Positions 17,579-26,940 of a stretch of 64,000 nucleotides of DNA are shown here, piece by piece; the first letter of the stretch is position 1; every line of letters begins with the position of its first letter. Origin of the DNA: Eubacterium sp. (GTDB taxonomy: Bacteria; Bacillota; Clostridia; Oscillospirales; Acutalibacteraceae); contig JARHZA010000001.1 of the NCBI GenBank assembly GCA_029258375.1, positions 911,564-975,563 of the forward strand, given 5' to 3'. Below the pieces are notes generated by a model. It had not been told where the DNA came from, ran no database searches, and worked only from the letters and a program-made list of their open reading frames with translations. Made by a program: the position numbers and the translations under genes.

Positions 17579-18458
17579 ATAATTTTGATGCTTTATATGC
17601 TACACCAAGTAAACCTGCATCGTTTCCAAGCTTAGAATTAACAATATTTACTTTTCTAAAGTTTTCAAGTAATTGTTTATATATTTTTCTATCAATTAGT
17701 TCAATTATATATTTTTCGCTCATTATTCCTCCACCAAGAACAATTAGTGAAGGATTGAATGAGTATATAACATTTTTTAAGCCTATTATGATTTCATCTA
17801 TCCAAATATCAATTACATGTCTAATCTCTGGGTCATTAAAATTTTCTTTTTTAAAAATTTCAAAACCATTTAATTTTCTTCCAGTTGCTTTTTCAACTGC
17901 CTGTGTAAGTGCAGTAGTTGATGCGTACTGTTCATAGCAGCCTTCGCCACCACAAACGCATGGTCTTCCACCTGCGTGTGTGACAATATGCCCAAATTCG
18001 CCGGCTAATGAATCTTCACCCTTATAATTCTCGCCGTTTATATATATAGCGCCACCGATACCTGTGCCAAAGGTTAAACAAATAAAACTTTTAGCTTCTT
18101 TTGCTGCACCAAATTTTGCTTCGCCAATCGCAGATGCATTAACTGAGTTTTCAACGTATGTTGGTATACCAGTTTTATTTTCAATAATTTTTTTAACCAT
18201 CATTCCGGTATAATAAGGAATGTTGTTTGTTGAATACAAAACAATCCCATTTGTAGAATCAACTTCGCCAGTAGTACTTATAGCAACTCTATCAATATTA
18301 TTATATGATTCAACAATATCAATAACTTTATTGATAATATATTGACCACCTTTTGAAGCTTCAGTAGGAATTGAATTTCTTTCAGATAGCTCAAAATTAT
18401 CATTGCAAATTGCATATTTAATGTTTGTTCCACCTATATCGAATGTTAATATATTCAT
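17577..18458 (-). CDS. ROK-family sugar kinase, glucokinase-like
   Basis: A 293-residue ROK protein without the N-terminal helix-turn-helix of the repressor branch, so probably a hexose or N-acetylhexosamine kinase. Features: ATP-binding FDIGGTNIKYA (6-16), GTGIGGAIYING, the sugar-binding EFGHI, zinc motif CVCGGEGCYEQYAS, and a C-terminal IVLGGGI. ATG 18458 follows GGAGAGATGAT; an 18-codon in-frame extension upstream would overlap the promoter. It lies far from the lactose operon, so the sugar is not known. Confidence 0.85.
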   Translation of the reverse strand: MNILTFDIGGTNIKYAICNDNFELSERNSIPTEASKGGQYIINKVIDIVESYNNIDRVAISTTGEVDSTNGIVLYSTNNIPYYTGMMVKKIIENKTGIPTYVENSVNASAIGEAKFGAAKEAKSFICLTFGTGIGGAIYINGENYKGEDSLAGEFGHIVTHAGGRPCVCGGEGCYEQYASTTALTQAVEKATGRKLNGFEIFKKENFNDPEIRHVIDIWIDEIIIGLKNVIYSFNPSLIVLGGGIMSEKYIIELIDRKIYKQLLENFRKVNIVNSKLGNDAGLLGVAYKASKL

Positions 18459-18495
18459 ATCATCTCTCCAAATTCTATTAAATAGATGTAATTTT

Positions 18496-18523
18496 ATTAT
18501 AACACTAAGCAATTCAAATTCAA
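18496..18523 (-). promoter_or_regulatory. promoter of the ROK kinase gene
   Basis: Minus strand: TTGAAT (18523-18518), 16 bases, TATAAT (18501-18496). It is nearly back to back with the promoter at 18530-18558. Confidence 0.65.
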
Positions 18524-18529
18524 TATTTA

Positions 18530-18558
18530 TTGAAAATTTGATTTAATTATGTTATCAT
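18530..18558 (+). promoter_or_regulatory. promoter of the TolR-like membrane protein gene
   Basis: TTGAAA (18530-18535), 17 bases, TATCAT (18553-18558). Confidence 0.6.
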
Positions 18559-18613
18559 TGTGTAAACTAATTTTAATAAATTTGTTAGTTCATTTTGAAT
18601 TGAGGAATACATT

Positions 18614-19207
18614 ATGGCAGAAAATTTTGAAGAACAAAAACTTGATAGTCCACTTATAGTTCACAAGGTTACAGATGCTTCTTACCAAGAAATGGCAAGT
18701 GAAGTTAGTGTGGATTTCACACACTCAGATGATGAGGGTACAGCAACTCTTCAGCGTCATCGTTACAGAAAAGTAAAAAAGCCAAAAAAATGGCCTTATG
18801 TTTTAATTGCAGTAGTTGTAGCGGTTATTATTTTAGTTACTACTCTTTATTTTACTGGTGTAATCAAGAAACCTAATTTTGGAAAAGAGAAGGAAACTGC
18901 ATCAACAGGCTATGTTTCTGAAACTGAAAATAGATTTGCTGGTATAATAACTGTAAAGAACACCTATATATTCTTTGAGGGAAAAGAAATTGACGGAGTA
19001 GCAGATTTAATAAATGAAGTTAAATATCTTGAACCTAATACAAAATTTGTAATTCAAGATGAAAAGGCTGACGAAACTTTACTTAACAATGAAATATTGC
19101 CTACTCTTGATAGTTACAATATTAAGTATGAAGTAAAATATGTTGTTTCAAGTGGATTGCAAAGCAAACACGAAACAGTAACAACAACTGAAAATAATGC
19201 AAACTAA
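18614..19207 (+). CDS. single-pass membrane protein with TolR/ExbD-like outer domain
   Basis: A 197-residue protein I cannot name. Residues 1-50 are acidic and probably cytoplasmic, 50-60 are very basic (RYRKVKKPKKW), and 61-83 form one transmembrane helix, so by the positive-inside rule the C-terminus is outside. Residues about 108-178 run beta-helix-beta-helix-beta (IITVKNTYIFFEGKEI, then LINEVKYL, FVIQDEKA, NNEILPTLDSYNI, YEVKYVV). This pattern recalls the ExbD/TolR extracytoplasmic fold; that is inference from pattern only. The last 15 residues are Thr/Asn/Glu-rich. No ExbB/TolQ partner is nearby. GAGGA precedes the ATG. Monocistronic. Confidence 0.7.
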   Translation: MAENFEEQKLDSPLIVHKVTDASYQEMASEVSVDFTHSDDEGTATLQRHRYRKVKKPKKWPYVLIAVVVAVIILVTTLYFTGVIKKPNFGKEKETASTGYVSETENRFAGIITVKNTYIFFEGKEIDGVADLINEVKYLEPNTKFVIQDEKADETLLNNEILPTLDSYNIKYEVKYVVSSGLQSKHETVTTTENNAN

Positions 19208-19210
19208 ATA

Positions 19211-19243
19211 AAAAAACAGACGGTAAAGTCCGTCTGTTTTTTT
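19211..19243. terminator. bidirectional terminator between the membrane protein gene and rnhA
   Basis: AAAAAACAGACGG pairs with CCGTCTGTTTTTT around TAAAGT. The T-run also contains the rnhA stop codon. Confidence 0.9.
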
Positions 19244-19682
19244 ATTTATCCATTTTTAAATATTCATTAACTGCAAGTGCGTCACATCTTTCATTATATT
19301 TGTGTCCATTATGACCTTTTACCCAAATAAATTCAACATTATGAGTTTCAAGAAGTGGTAAAAGTTGTTGCCATAAGTCAACATTTAAAGCAGGCTTTTT
19401 ATCTGATTTTTTCCATCCGTTTTTCTTCCAACTGTAAACCCAACGTTGATTTATAGCATCACAAACATATTTTGAGTCTGTCGTTAATTTAACGGAACAA
19501 GGTTCTTTTAATGCCTTTAAAGCTTCTATTACGGCAGTTAGTTCCATTCTGTTGTTTGTTGTGTCAGGGTTACCTCCGCTTAGTTCTTTTTCATTGTTTC
19601 CATAAACTAAAACAGCACCCCATCCACCTTTACCAGGATTTCCACTGCAAGCACCATCTGTATATATATCTATTTTTTTCAT
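19242..19682 (-). CDS. rnhA: ribonuclease HI
   Basis: A 146-residue single-domain enzyme that cuts RNA in RNA:DNA hybrids. The metal-binding carboxylates are D9 ([11 protein letters not shown]), E47 (NNRMELTAV), D69 (TTDSKYV) and D134, with H124 in VKGHNGH. GAGGT lies before the ATG. It is the bacterial type I form without a hybrid-binding domain. A second, unrelated RNase H (rnhB, 40175) is also present. Confidence 0.96.
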   Translation of the reverse strand: MKKIDIYTDGACSGNPGKGGWGAVLVYGNNEKELSGGNPDTTNNRMELTAVIEALKALKEPCSVKLTTDSKYVCDAINQRWVYSWKKNGWKKSDKKPALNVDLWQQLLPLLETHNVEFIWVKGHNGHKYNERCDALAVNEYLKMDK

Positions 19683-19704
19683 AAATTTACCTCACTGGAT
19701 GAAT

Positions 19705-19733
19705 ATTTTAACATTATTTATGGTAATAATCAA
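19705..19733 (-). promoter_or_regulatory. promoter of rnhA
   Basis: Minus strand: TTGATT (19733-19728), 17 bases, TAAAAT (19710-19705). Confidence 0.65.
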
Positions 19734-19755
19734 TATGTTACGGTAAGTGCTTTGC

Positions 19756-19784
19756 TTGACAATTTCTATATTTTAATTTAATAT
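19756..19784 (+). promoter_or_regulatory. promoter of the rnj-rplI-dnaB-tilS-ftsH operon
   Basis: TTGACA (19756-19761), 17 bases, TAATAT (19779-19784). Confidence 0.75.
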
Positions 19785-19835
19785 ATTATATACCACTTGA
19801 AGATCGGAAAAATTTTAATAATAAGGAGTAATTTA

Positions 19836-21611
19836 ATGGTAAAACAGAATATCCCAAACGATAAAAGCACAAACGGAAAACGGAATTCCAAAAAGCGCTA
19901 CATCAATTATCGTAAGGTTAATAAAAAACAACAACTCCATCCAGCGAAGGCTAAGGAGTCTGTTCGTGTTGCATTCTTAGGCGGAATGAATGAAATAGGA
20001 AAAAATATGACTGTATACGAATATAAAAACGATATGTTTATAGTCGATTGCGGTCTTGCTTTTCCTGGTTCAGAACTACTCGGTGTAGACTTAGTAATTC
20101 CAGATTTTACTTATATCGAAAAAAATATTGATAAAGTTAAAGGTCTTATCATTACTCATGGTCACGAGGATCATATTGGTGGCATTGCATATCTTTTAAA
20201 GAAAGTAAATATTCCAATTTATGCTACTAAACTTACAATTGGACTTATTAAAGGAAAATTACAAGAACATGGCCTTCTTAAAAATGCAAAACTACACGAA
20301 ATAAATCCAGGAGATAAAATTGCGCTTGGCGAATTTAAAGTTGAACTTATTCATGTTAATCATTCAATTCCTGATGCTGTTGGTCTCGCAATTTCATCAC
20401 CTGCTGGTGTAATTATCCATACTGGTGACTTTAAGATTGATACAACACCTGTTGACGGAGATATGATAAATTTAACAAGATTTGCTGAATATGGAAAAAA
20501 AGGTGTTCTTGCTTTATTCCAAGATTCAACTAATGCTGAACGTCCTGGATATACAATGAGCGAAAGAACTGTTGGTGAATCTTTTGCAAATCTTTTTAGA
20601 AAAGCCGGTAAAAGAAGAATTGTTGTGGCAACTTTCGCATCTAATATTCATAGAGTACAGCAAATTATTGATGTAGCTAAAATTTTAAAAAGAAAAGTTG
20701 CGGTTGTTGGTAGAAGTCTTGAAAATCTTGTGCAGGTCGGAGAAGAATTAGGTTATCTTAATGTTCCAGAAAATATTCTCATAAGCATTGATCAAATAAA
20801 GAATTATACTGATGATAAACTTGTAGTAATCACAACTGGTTCACAAGGTGAACCAATGAGTGCATTAACAAAGATTGCTTTTGGTGAACACAAAAAAGTT
20901 TCAGCAACTGCAAATGACTATGTTATTATTTCTGCAACACCTATTCCAGGTAATGAAAAAATGGTTGGTAATGTAGTTAATGAACTTATGAAACGTGGCG
21001 TTGAAGTTATTTACGAAAAAATGTATGAAGTTCACGTTTCAGGTCACGCATGTCAAGAAGAATTAAAACTTATGATGGGCCTTATTAAACCTAAATTCTT
21101 TATTCCTGTTCACGGTGAACAAAAACATTTACAAAAGCATGCTGCTCTTGCAGAAGCAATGGGAATTGACAAGAAAAATATTTTTGTTGGTAACATTGGA
21201 AATCACATTGAAATTTCTAAAAATGGAATCAAACCACTTGATGATGTCCCAAGTGGTGAAGTTTATGTTGATGGTATAGGTGTTGGAGATGTCGGCAACA
21301 TTGTATTGAACGACAGAAAACATCTTTCAAAAGATGGAATTATAATTATTGTTGCTACAATAGAATCTGAAACTGGCAATGTTATAAGTGGTCCAGATAT
21401 AGTTAGCCGAGGATTTGTATATGTTCGTGAAAGCGAAGACTTAATGAACTCGGCTCGTGATTTAGCTTGTAGAGTAATTGATGAAAACTATAATAATAAA
21501 TATCGTGATTGGAATTCTGTTAAAACAAAATTACGTGATGAAATATCACATATGATGTACGAAAAAACTAAGAGAAATCCAATGATTTTACCGATATTTA
21601 TGGAAATTTAA
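19836..21611 (+). CDS. rnj: ribonuclease J
   Basis: A 591-residue metallo-beta-lactamase/beta-CASP ribonuclease with endo- and 5'-3' exonuclease activity in mRNA decay and RNA maturation. The metal site HGHEDH is at 108-113, with HTGDFKID, DSTNAERPG and the beta-CASP HVSGHA further on; a C-terminal domain follows. The N-terminal 45 residues are a basic, low-complexity tail (Asn/Lys/Arg-rich) longer than in B. subtilis RNase J1. ATG 19836 follows AATAAGGAG. RNJA versus RNJB cannot be separated from one copy. First gene of a five-gene operon. Confidence 0.94.
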   Translation: MVKQNIPNDKSTNGKRNSKKRYINYRKVNKKQQLHPAKAKESVRVAFLGGMNEIGKNMTVYEYKNDMFIVDCGLAFPGSELLGVDLVIPDFTYIEKNIDKVKGLIITHGHEDHIGGIAYLLKKVNIPIYATKLTIGLIKGKLQEHGLLKNAKLHEINPGDKIALGEFKVELIHVNHSIPDAVGLAISSPAGVIIHTGDFKIDTTPVDGDMINLTRFAEYGKKGVLALFQDSTNAERPGYTMSERTVGESFANLFRKAGKRRIVVATFASNIHRVQQIIDVAKILKRKVAVVGRSLENLVQVGEELGYLNVPENILISIDQIKNYTDDKLVVITTGSQGEPMSALTKIAFGEHKKVSATANDYVIISATPIPGNEKMVGNVVNELMKRGVEVIYEKMYEVHVSGHACQEELKLMMGLIKPKFFIPVHGEQKHLQKHAALAEAMGIDKKNIFVGNIGNHIEISKNGIKPLDDVPSGEVYVDGIGVGDVGNIVLNDRKHLSKDGIIIIVATIESETGNVISGPDIVSRGFVYVRESEDLMNSARDLACRVIDENYNNKYRDWNSVKTKLRDEISHMMYEKTKRNPMILPIFMEI

Positions 21612-21635
21612 TTTATATTTTAGGAGGATACTATT

Positions 21636-22079
21636 ATGAAAGTTATTCTTAAACAAGATGTAAAAGGTCTTGGTAAAAAAGGTGAACTTGTAAATGCATC
21701 TGATGGATATGCAAGAAACTTTTTATTTCCAAAGGGATTTGCAACAGAAGCAAACGCTAGTGCGATGAATGATTTTAATAATAAAGAAACTGCAAAAAAA
21801 TTTCATAAAGCAGAAGAAATCAAAGCGGCAAAAGCTGATGCAGAAAAACTTGAAGGTAAATCATTTAGTTTTACTGCAAAAGCAGGGGCAAATGGAAAAT
21901 TATTTGGCTCTGTAACATCAAAAGATATTTCTGCAAAAATCGAAGAAGATCTTGGTATCGATGTTGATAAACGTAAAATAACTGTTGATGATATTAAACA
22001 GTTTGGCACTTATGAAGCAGAAATTAAGGTGTACCAAGGAGTTAGCGCCAAGGTATTCGTTAAAGTTACTGAAGCTTAA
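21636..22079 (+). CDS. rplI: 50S ribosomal protein L9
   Basis: 147 residues. The N-terminal domain [30 protein letters not shown] (read in two parts, 1-15 and 16-30) is the diagnostic L9 rRNA-binding fold, followed by a long helix and C-terminal domain. AGGAGGA lies before the ATG, 24 bases after rnj. The rplI-dnaB order is conserved in Firmicutes. Confidence 0.97.
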   Translation: MKVILKQDVKGLGKKGELVNASDGYARNFLFPKGFATEANASAMNDFNNKETAKKFHKAEEIKAAKADAEKLEGKSFSFTAKAGANGKLFGSVTSKDISAKIEEDLGIDVDKRKITVDDIKQFGTYEAEIKVYQGVSAKVFVKVTEA

Positions 22080-22114
22080 TTTATTTTGTATTTTAATTTA
22101 AGGAAGTTTAGAAA

Positions 22115-23482
22115 ATGCCTGATGTAAACAGTTCAAATTCAATAACACTTCCGTATAGTCTTGAGGCAGAGCAGGCAATTCTCGGCGCTATTCTTCTTGA
22201 TCCAGATTGTATGGAAGACGTTTTGGTAAGAGTAAAGCAGGAATATTTTTATTTGCCACAACATAGGGTTATATTTGGTTCAATGATGTCGATGTATACT
22301 GGTTCTAAAACACAAATTGATCCTGTTGTTATCGCAAATGCTCTTGTAAAAGAGGGAAATTATGATATTTCAGGTGGACGTGAATATCTTTTGACTTTAA
22401 GAGACAGTGTTCCATCTACTGCTAATGTTGAAACATATACAAAAATTGTTGAAGAACAATATTTACTACGTTCTCTTATCGTAACATCACAAAACATTAT
22501 TGAAAAAGCATCTTCTGGTTCAACAGAGCCTTCATTATTGCTTGATTCTGCCGAACAGATGATTTATGACATTAGGCAGGGAAAAGATGTTAACGGTCCT
22601 AAAAAAGTGTCTGATGTTATTATCAATGGTGTTTATGATCGTTTATATAAATTAACTGGTGATGATAAGGATCAGTTTAAAGCAATTCCTTCCGGTTTTG
22701 GTATGCTTGATAAATACATAACCGGTCTTAATAAGTCAGACTTTATCCTTATCGGTGCTCGTCCTGCAATGGGTAAAACATCTTTTGCACTTAACCTTGC
22801 TACAAATGTTTCTATGCTTGCTAAGAAAAAATGTTTATTCTTTAGCCTCGAAATGACAAAGGAACAACTTGCAGAAAGATTACTTGCTTCTCATGCAGGT
22901 GTTCCAAGCCAAAAGTTAAAGACTGGCGAGTTAACTGATGACGAATGGGTTCGTTTGGGTAATGCTGCAGGTGACTATGAAGATGTTGAATTATATCTTG
23001 ATGATACTGCATCTATTACAGTTCCGGAAATAAAATCAAGAGTTAGACGCCTTAAAAATGTTGACATTATAATCATTGACTATCTTGGTCTTATCCAGTC
23101 TGCAACAAAAAAAGAAAACCGTGTTCAAGAAGTTTCTGAAATTACAAGAAATTTAAAGATGTTAGCAAAAGATCTTAATATACCAGTTGTTTGTTGTGCA
23201 CAGTTATCTCGTGGTACTGAAGGAAGAGGGAAAAGCCATAAACCTCAACTTTCAGATTTAAGAGAATCAGGTTCTATCGAACAAGATGCTGATATTGTAA
23301 TGTTCCTTTATCGTGAAGACTATTATAGAAACGAAGTAGATGAAGACAAGCAAGACGAAATAGATGCTAATTTAACTGAACTTATTGTCGCAAAAAATAG
23401 ACATGGTGCAGTTGGTTCTATTGAAATGACATTCGATAAAGAGTTTACAAGATTCAGAAGTATTGATAAAAGCTATGAATAA
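22115..23482 (+). CDS. dnaB: replicative DNA helicase DnaB
   Basis: A 455-residue hexameric 5'-3' helicase for the replication fork. The N-terminal helical domain (SLEAEQAILGAILLDPD) is followed by a linker and the RecA-like motor: Walker A GARPAMGKTS (about 213-222), Walker B IIIIDYLGLI, H3/H4 regions CAQLSRGTEGR and LSDLRESGSIEQDADIV. No intein is present, and the length is standard. AAGGAAG precedes the ATG. Its last 8 bases overlap tilS. Confidence 0.97.
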   Translation: MPDVNSSNSITLPYSLEAEQAILGAILLDPDCMEDVLVRVKQEYFYLPQHRVIFGSMMSMYTGSKTQIDPVVIANALVKEGNYDISGGREYLLTLRDSVPSTANVETYTKIVEEQYLLRSLIVTSQNIIEKASSGSTEPSLLLDSAEQMIYDIRQGKDVNGPKKVSDVIINGVYDRLYKLTGDDKDQFKAIPSGFGMLDKYITGLNKSDFILIGARPAMGKTSFALNLATNVSMLAKKKCLFFSLEMTKEQLAERLLASHAGVPSQKLKTGELTDDEWVRLGNAAGDYEDVELYLDDTASITVPEIKSRVRRLKNVDIIIIDYLGLIQSATKKENRVQEVSEITRNLKMLAKDLNIPVVCCAQLSRGTEGRGKSHKPQLSDLRESGSIEQDADIVMFLYREDYYRNEVDEDKQDEIDANLTELIVAKNRHGAVGSIEMTFDKEFTRFRSIDKSYE

Positions 23483-24782
23483 AAAAATAATAAACACAAT
23501 AGAAAAGTATAATCTTATTGAACCTAATGACACTATTTTAATAGCGTTATCAGGTGGGGCAGATTCAGTATTTCTTGCAAAATTTTTATTGAGTATTAGA
23601 GAAACATATAATTTAACTCTCAAAGCGGCTCATGTAGAACATGGTATAAGGGGAAAAGAAAGTTTATCTGATTGTAGTTTTGTAGAAGAATTTTGCAAAA
23701 TAAATAATATTGAATGTTTTATACTTCATATAAATGCGATTGAAGAGGCTAAGGCAGCTAAAATAGGTGTTGAGGAATATAGTAGAAATAAAAGATATGA
23801 GTTCTTTAATACTATTGAATGTGATAAAATAGCAACGGCGCACAACTTGTCTGACAATGTTGAAACAATATTGTTTAGATTGGCGAGAGGCACTTCGTTA
23901 AAAGGAATGTGTGGTATTCCTGTAAAAAGAGATAAGATTATAAGACCAATTATTGAGGTTAGTTCAAAAGAAATTAGAAATTATCTTCAAGAAAATAATA
24001 TTCCATATTGTGTTGATTTTACTAATAATGAAAATGAATACAATCGCAATAAAATAAGAAATATTATAATTCCTATGTTTAAAGAAATTAACGGCGACTT
24101 TGAAAACGCTGTTAATAGATTTATAAAAAGTGCAAACGAAGATCAGAATTTTCTTGATAGTTCTGTTGATTTAATTTACGAATCAATTGTTTATGATAAT
24201 TCATTGGATTTAAAACAATTAAGGAAAAAGTCCGTTAGCGAGATTAAGCAAGTATTGATTAGATACTTTAAAGAAAATGACATATCTTTGGATGAATATC
24301 ATTTAAGTGAAGTTTTAAAACTTGTTTATACTAAATCAAAAACACAAATTAATAATAACATTTTTGCAATATCTAATGAAAATTATTTAAGAGTGGCTTG
24401 TTTTGGAAATAATATTGACTTTAGTAATGTTGTTGTAAAAAAAGAGGTATTATCTAAAAATGATTTTTTAACTAAATGTGAATTATCATCAAAAAAGTTT
24501 GATTTTTATTGTGATTGTGATAAAATAATTGGAAATGTGTTAGTTAGAGCAAGGAAAACAGGGGATAAAATTACCCTATCAGGAAGAAATTGTTCTAAAA
24601 CACTAAAAAAACTGTATAATGAACTTAGTATTCCTATTGAAGATAGGAATAACATACCTGTTATCGTAGATGATAATGGAGTTATCGGTATTTATGGTTA
24701 TTGCGTTGATGAAAGAGTATCTGTAAAAAATGATACTAAAAATGTAATGATTTTAAATATTCGAACGGAGGATTTTAATTAA
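23475..24782 (+). CDS. tilS: tRNA(Ile)-lysidine synthase
   Basis: A 435-residue ATP-dependent enzyme that converts C34 of tRNA-Ile(CAU) to lysidine, so it reads AUA rather than AUG. The PP-loop SGGADS is at 26-31, with HVEHGIRG and the [20 protein letters not shown] region next. The C-terminal TilS domain has [21 protein letters not shown] 23475 lies in the dnaB overlap and is preferred over a TTG four codons upstream. Linked to ftsH by TAATG, as in many Firmicutes. Confidence 0.95.
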   Translation: MNKKIINTIEKYNLIEPNDTILIALSGGADSVFLAKFLLSIRETYNLTLKAAHVEHGIRGKESLSDCSFVEEFCKINNIECFILHINAIEEAKAAKIGVEEYSRNKRYEFFNTIECDKIATAHNLSDNVETILFRLARGTSLKGMCGIPVKRDKIIRPIIEVSSKEIRNYLQENNIPYCVDFTNNENEYNRNKIRNIIIPMFKEINGDFENAVNRFIKSANEDQNFLDSSVDLIYESIVYDNSLDLKQLRKKSVSEIKQVLIRYFKENDISLDEYHLSEVLKLVYTKSKTQINNNIFAISNENYLRVACFGNNIDFSNVVVKKEVLSKNDFLTKCELSSKKFDFYCDCDKIIGNVLVRARKTGDKITLSGRNCSKTLKKLYNELSIPIEDRNNIPVIVDDNGVIGIYGYCVDERVSVKNDTKNVMILNIRTEDFN

Positions 24783-26770
24783 TGAACAATATGGCAAAAA
24801 ATTGGAAATCAATGATTTTCTATATTTTAATACCAGTACTATTATTTGTGGCAATATTCTATTCAGTAAAGAGCCAAAATAATACCGATTTAAAATATAG
24901 CCAAATAGTTAATCTTTTCAAAACCAATCAAGTTGCATCTTTTGAAATTGATTTAACTTCTGGAAATATGACTTATTCTACTTTTGAAGATCCTGAAACA
25001 ATTAACAAGTATTCAGTTCCAAGTGTAACTTATTTTCTTGATGATATTAGAGAAAGTGTTGATAAATATAATACTGAAAATGCAGATGATGCTGAAAAAC
25101 AAATCACTTATAATTATAAAGCTAGTAAATCTCAAAACTGGTTTATAAATTTATTACCAACTCTCATAATCGTATTGATCTTATCTGTTCTGTCTTGGTT
25201 TATGCTTAAGAAAATGATGGGCTCAATGAATAATGAAACAAATAAGACACTTGGGTTTGGTAAAGTAAAAACAAAGAATCTTGAAGATGTTACCGGTAAA
25301 AAAGTAACATTTAAAGATGTAGCTGGATGTGATGAGGAAAAGGCTGAACTTGAAGAACTCGTTGAATTCCTTAAAGATCCACAAAAATTTACTGATCTTG
25401 GTGCAAGAATTCCAAAAGGTGTGTTACTTGTTGGACCTCCAGGAACAGGTAAAACTCTTTTAGCAAAAGCAGTTGCAGGCGAAGCAGGCGCTCCGTTCCT
25501 TTCAATATCTGGTTCAGATTTTGTAGAAATGTATGTTGGTGTTGGTGCAAGCCGTGTAAGAGATCTTTTCTCTCAAGCTATGAAGAAAAGTCCAGCTATA
25601 GTATTTATTGATGAAATTGATGCAGTAGGTCGTCATAGAGGTGCCGGTACTGGTGGCGGAAATGATGAACGTGAACAAACATTGAACCAACTTCTTGTTG
25701 AAATGGACGGTTTTGGTACAAATAGTGGTGTTATTGTAATTGCTGCAACAAACAGACCTGATGTACTTGATCCAGCTCTTTTAAGGCCAGGTAGATTTGA
25801 TCGTCAAATTACTGTTAATAGACCTGATTGCCAAGGAAGAGAAGATATTCTTAAAGTTCATTCACGAAATAAACCAATTGCACCAGATGTTGACTTAAAA
25901 GAAGTTGCAAAAAGCACAATTGGATTTACTGGTGCGGATCTTGAAAATCTTCTTAACGAAGCTGCACTTCTTGCTGCAAGGCATCATAAAAAAGCAATTA
26001 CAAATGTTGAAATTCAAGATGCAAGTACAAGAGTACAGATGGGTACTGAAAAGAAATCTCATAAGTATAGTAAAAAGGCAAAGAAATTAACTGCTTATCA
26101 TGAAGCTGGTCACGCAGTTGCATCATATTATCTTAAAACACATGATCCAGTTCAAGAAATTTCTATCATACCTCGTGGTTTAGGCGCAGGCGGTTATACA
26201 ATGTACCAACCACAAGAAGAAAACTACGATTCTAAAAACGAAATGCTTGAGCTTCTCATTTCAATGCTTGGTGGACGAGTTGCAGAAGCAATTTCTCTTG
26301 ATGATATTTCTACTGGTGCTTCAAACGATTTACAACGTGCATCACAAATTTGTCGAGACATGGTTTCTAAGTACGGTATGAGTGAAACTATTGGACCTGT
26401 TGTTTATAGTGATGAAAATAACGAAGTATTCCTTGGCAAAGATTATGGTCATGTTAACAATTATAGCGAAGCAACTTCTGCTAAAATTGATAATGAAATT
26501 GAAAAAATGATGCGTAATGCTTATGAACAGACAGAAAAGATTTTAAGAGATCATTATGATAAACTTGTTCTTGTTGCTGAAACTCTTATTGAAAGAGAAA
26601 AGATTACCGGCGAAGAGTTCAAATCACTTATGGAAAATGGACAATTACCAGTACAAGAAGAAGTAATTATAGAAGAACAAGAAAAAGTTTTTACTTCTAA
26701 TGACGAAACAGTAGAAAATTTAGAGAATTCAGATGAATCAACAGAAGAAAATTCAAATGTAACTGAATAA
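24782..26770 (+). CDS. ftsH: ATP-dependent membrane zinc metalloprotease FtsH
   Basis: A 662-residue hexameric AAA+ protease for membrane and regulatory proteins. It has an N-terminal helix (12-30), an extracytoplasmic domain, a second helix (about 120-142), the AAA domain with Walker A GPPGTGKT (about 217-224), Walker B FIDEIDA, SRH ending [10 protein letters not shown], and zinc motif HEAGH (440-444). The last 35 residues are Glu-rich. CGGAGG lies 9 bases before the ATG, whose first base is the last base of the tilS stop. Confidence 0.97.
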   Translation: MNNMAKNWKSMIFYILIPVLLFVAIFYSVKSQNNTDLKYSQIVNLFKTNQVASFEIDLTSGNMTYSTFEDPETINKYSVPSVTYFLDDIRESVDKYNTENADDAEKQITYNYKASKSQNWFINLLPTLIIVLILSVLSWFMLKKMMGSMNNETNKTLGFGKVKTKNLEDVTGKKVTFKDVAGCDEEKAELEELVEFLKDPQKFTDLGARIPKGVLLVGPPGTGKTLLAKAVAGEAGAPFLSISGSDFVEMYVGVGASRVRDLFSQAMKKSPAIVFIDEIDAVGRHRGAGTGGGNDEREQTLNQLLVEMDGFGTNSGVIVIAATNRPDVLDPALLRPGRFDRQITVNRPDCQGREDILKVHSRNKPIAPDVDLKEVAKSTIGFTGADLENLLNEAALLAARHHKKAITNVEIQDASTRVQMGTEKKSHKYSKKAKKLTAYHEAGHAVASYYLKTHDPVQEISIIPRGLGAGGYTMYQPQEENYDSKNEMLELLISMLGGRVAEAISLDDISTGASNDLQRASQICRDMVSKYGMSETIGPVVYSDENNEVFLGKDYGHVNNYSEATSAKIDNEIEKMMRNAYEQTEKILRDHYDKLVLVAETLIEREKITGEEFKSLMENGQLPVQEEVIIEEQEKVFTSNDETVENLENSDESTEENSNVTE

Positions 26771-26774
26771 TATG

Positions 26775-26810
26775 AAAAGACGGTGAATATAATTCATCGT
26801 CTTTTATTTT
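26775..26810 (+). terminator. terminator of the ftsH operon
   Basis: AAAAGACGGTGAAT and ATTCATCGTCTTTT form a 14-bp stem with one G-T pair around ATA, followed by ATTTT. Confidence 0.82.
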
Positions 26811-26878
26811 CTCTTTTATTCAAGTGGATTGTTATATTATCAAAAAATGTACTATTTTGTAACTAAAATTACATATTC

Positions 26879-26906
26879 TTGACAAATATACAATACCTTG
26901 TATAAT
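26879..26906 (+). promoter_or_regulatory. promoter of the topoisomerase pair
   Basis: TTGACA (26879-26884), 16 bases, TATAAT (26901-26906). CGGAGG follows shortly before the first ATG. Confidence 0.85.
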
Positions 26907-26940
26907 ATTAACCTGTATAAATTCTAATTCGGAGGCTAAA

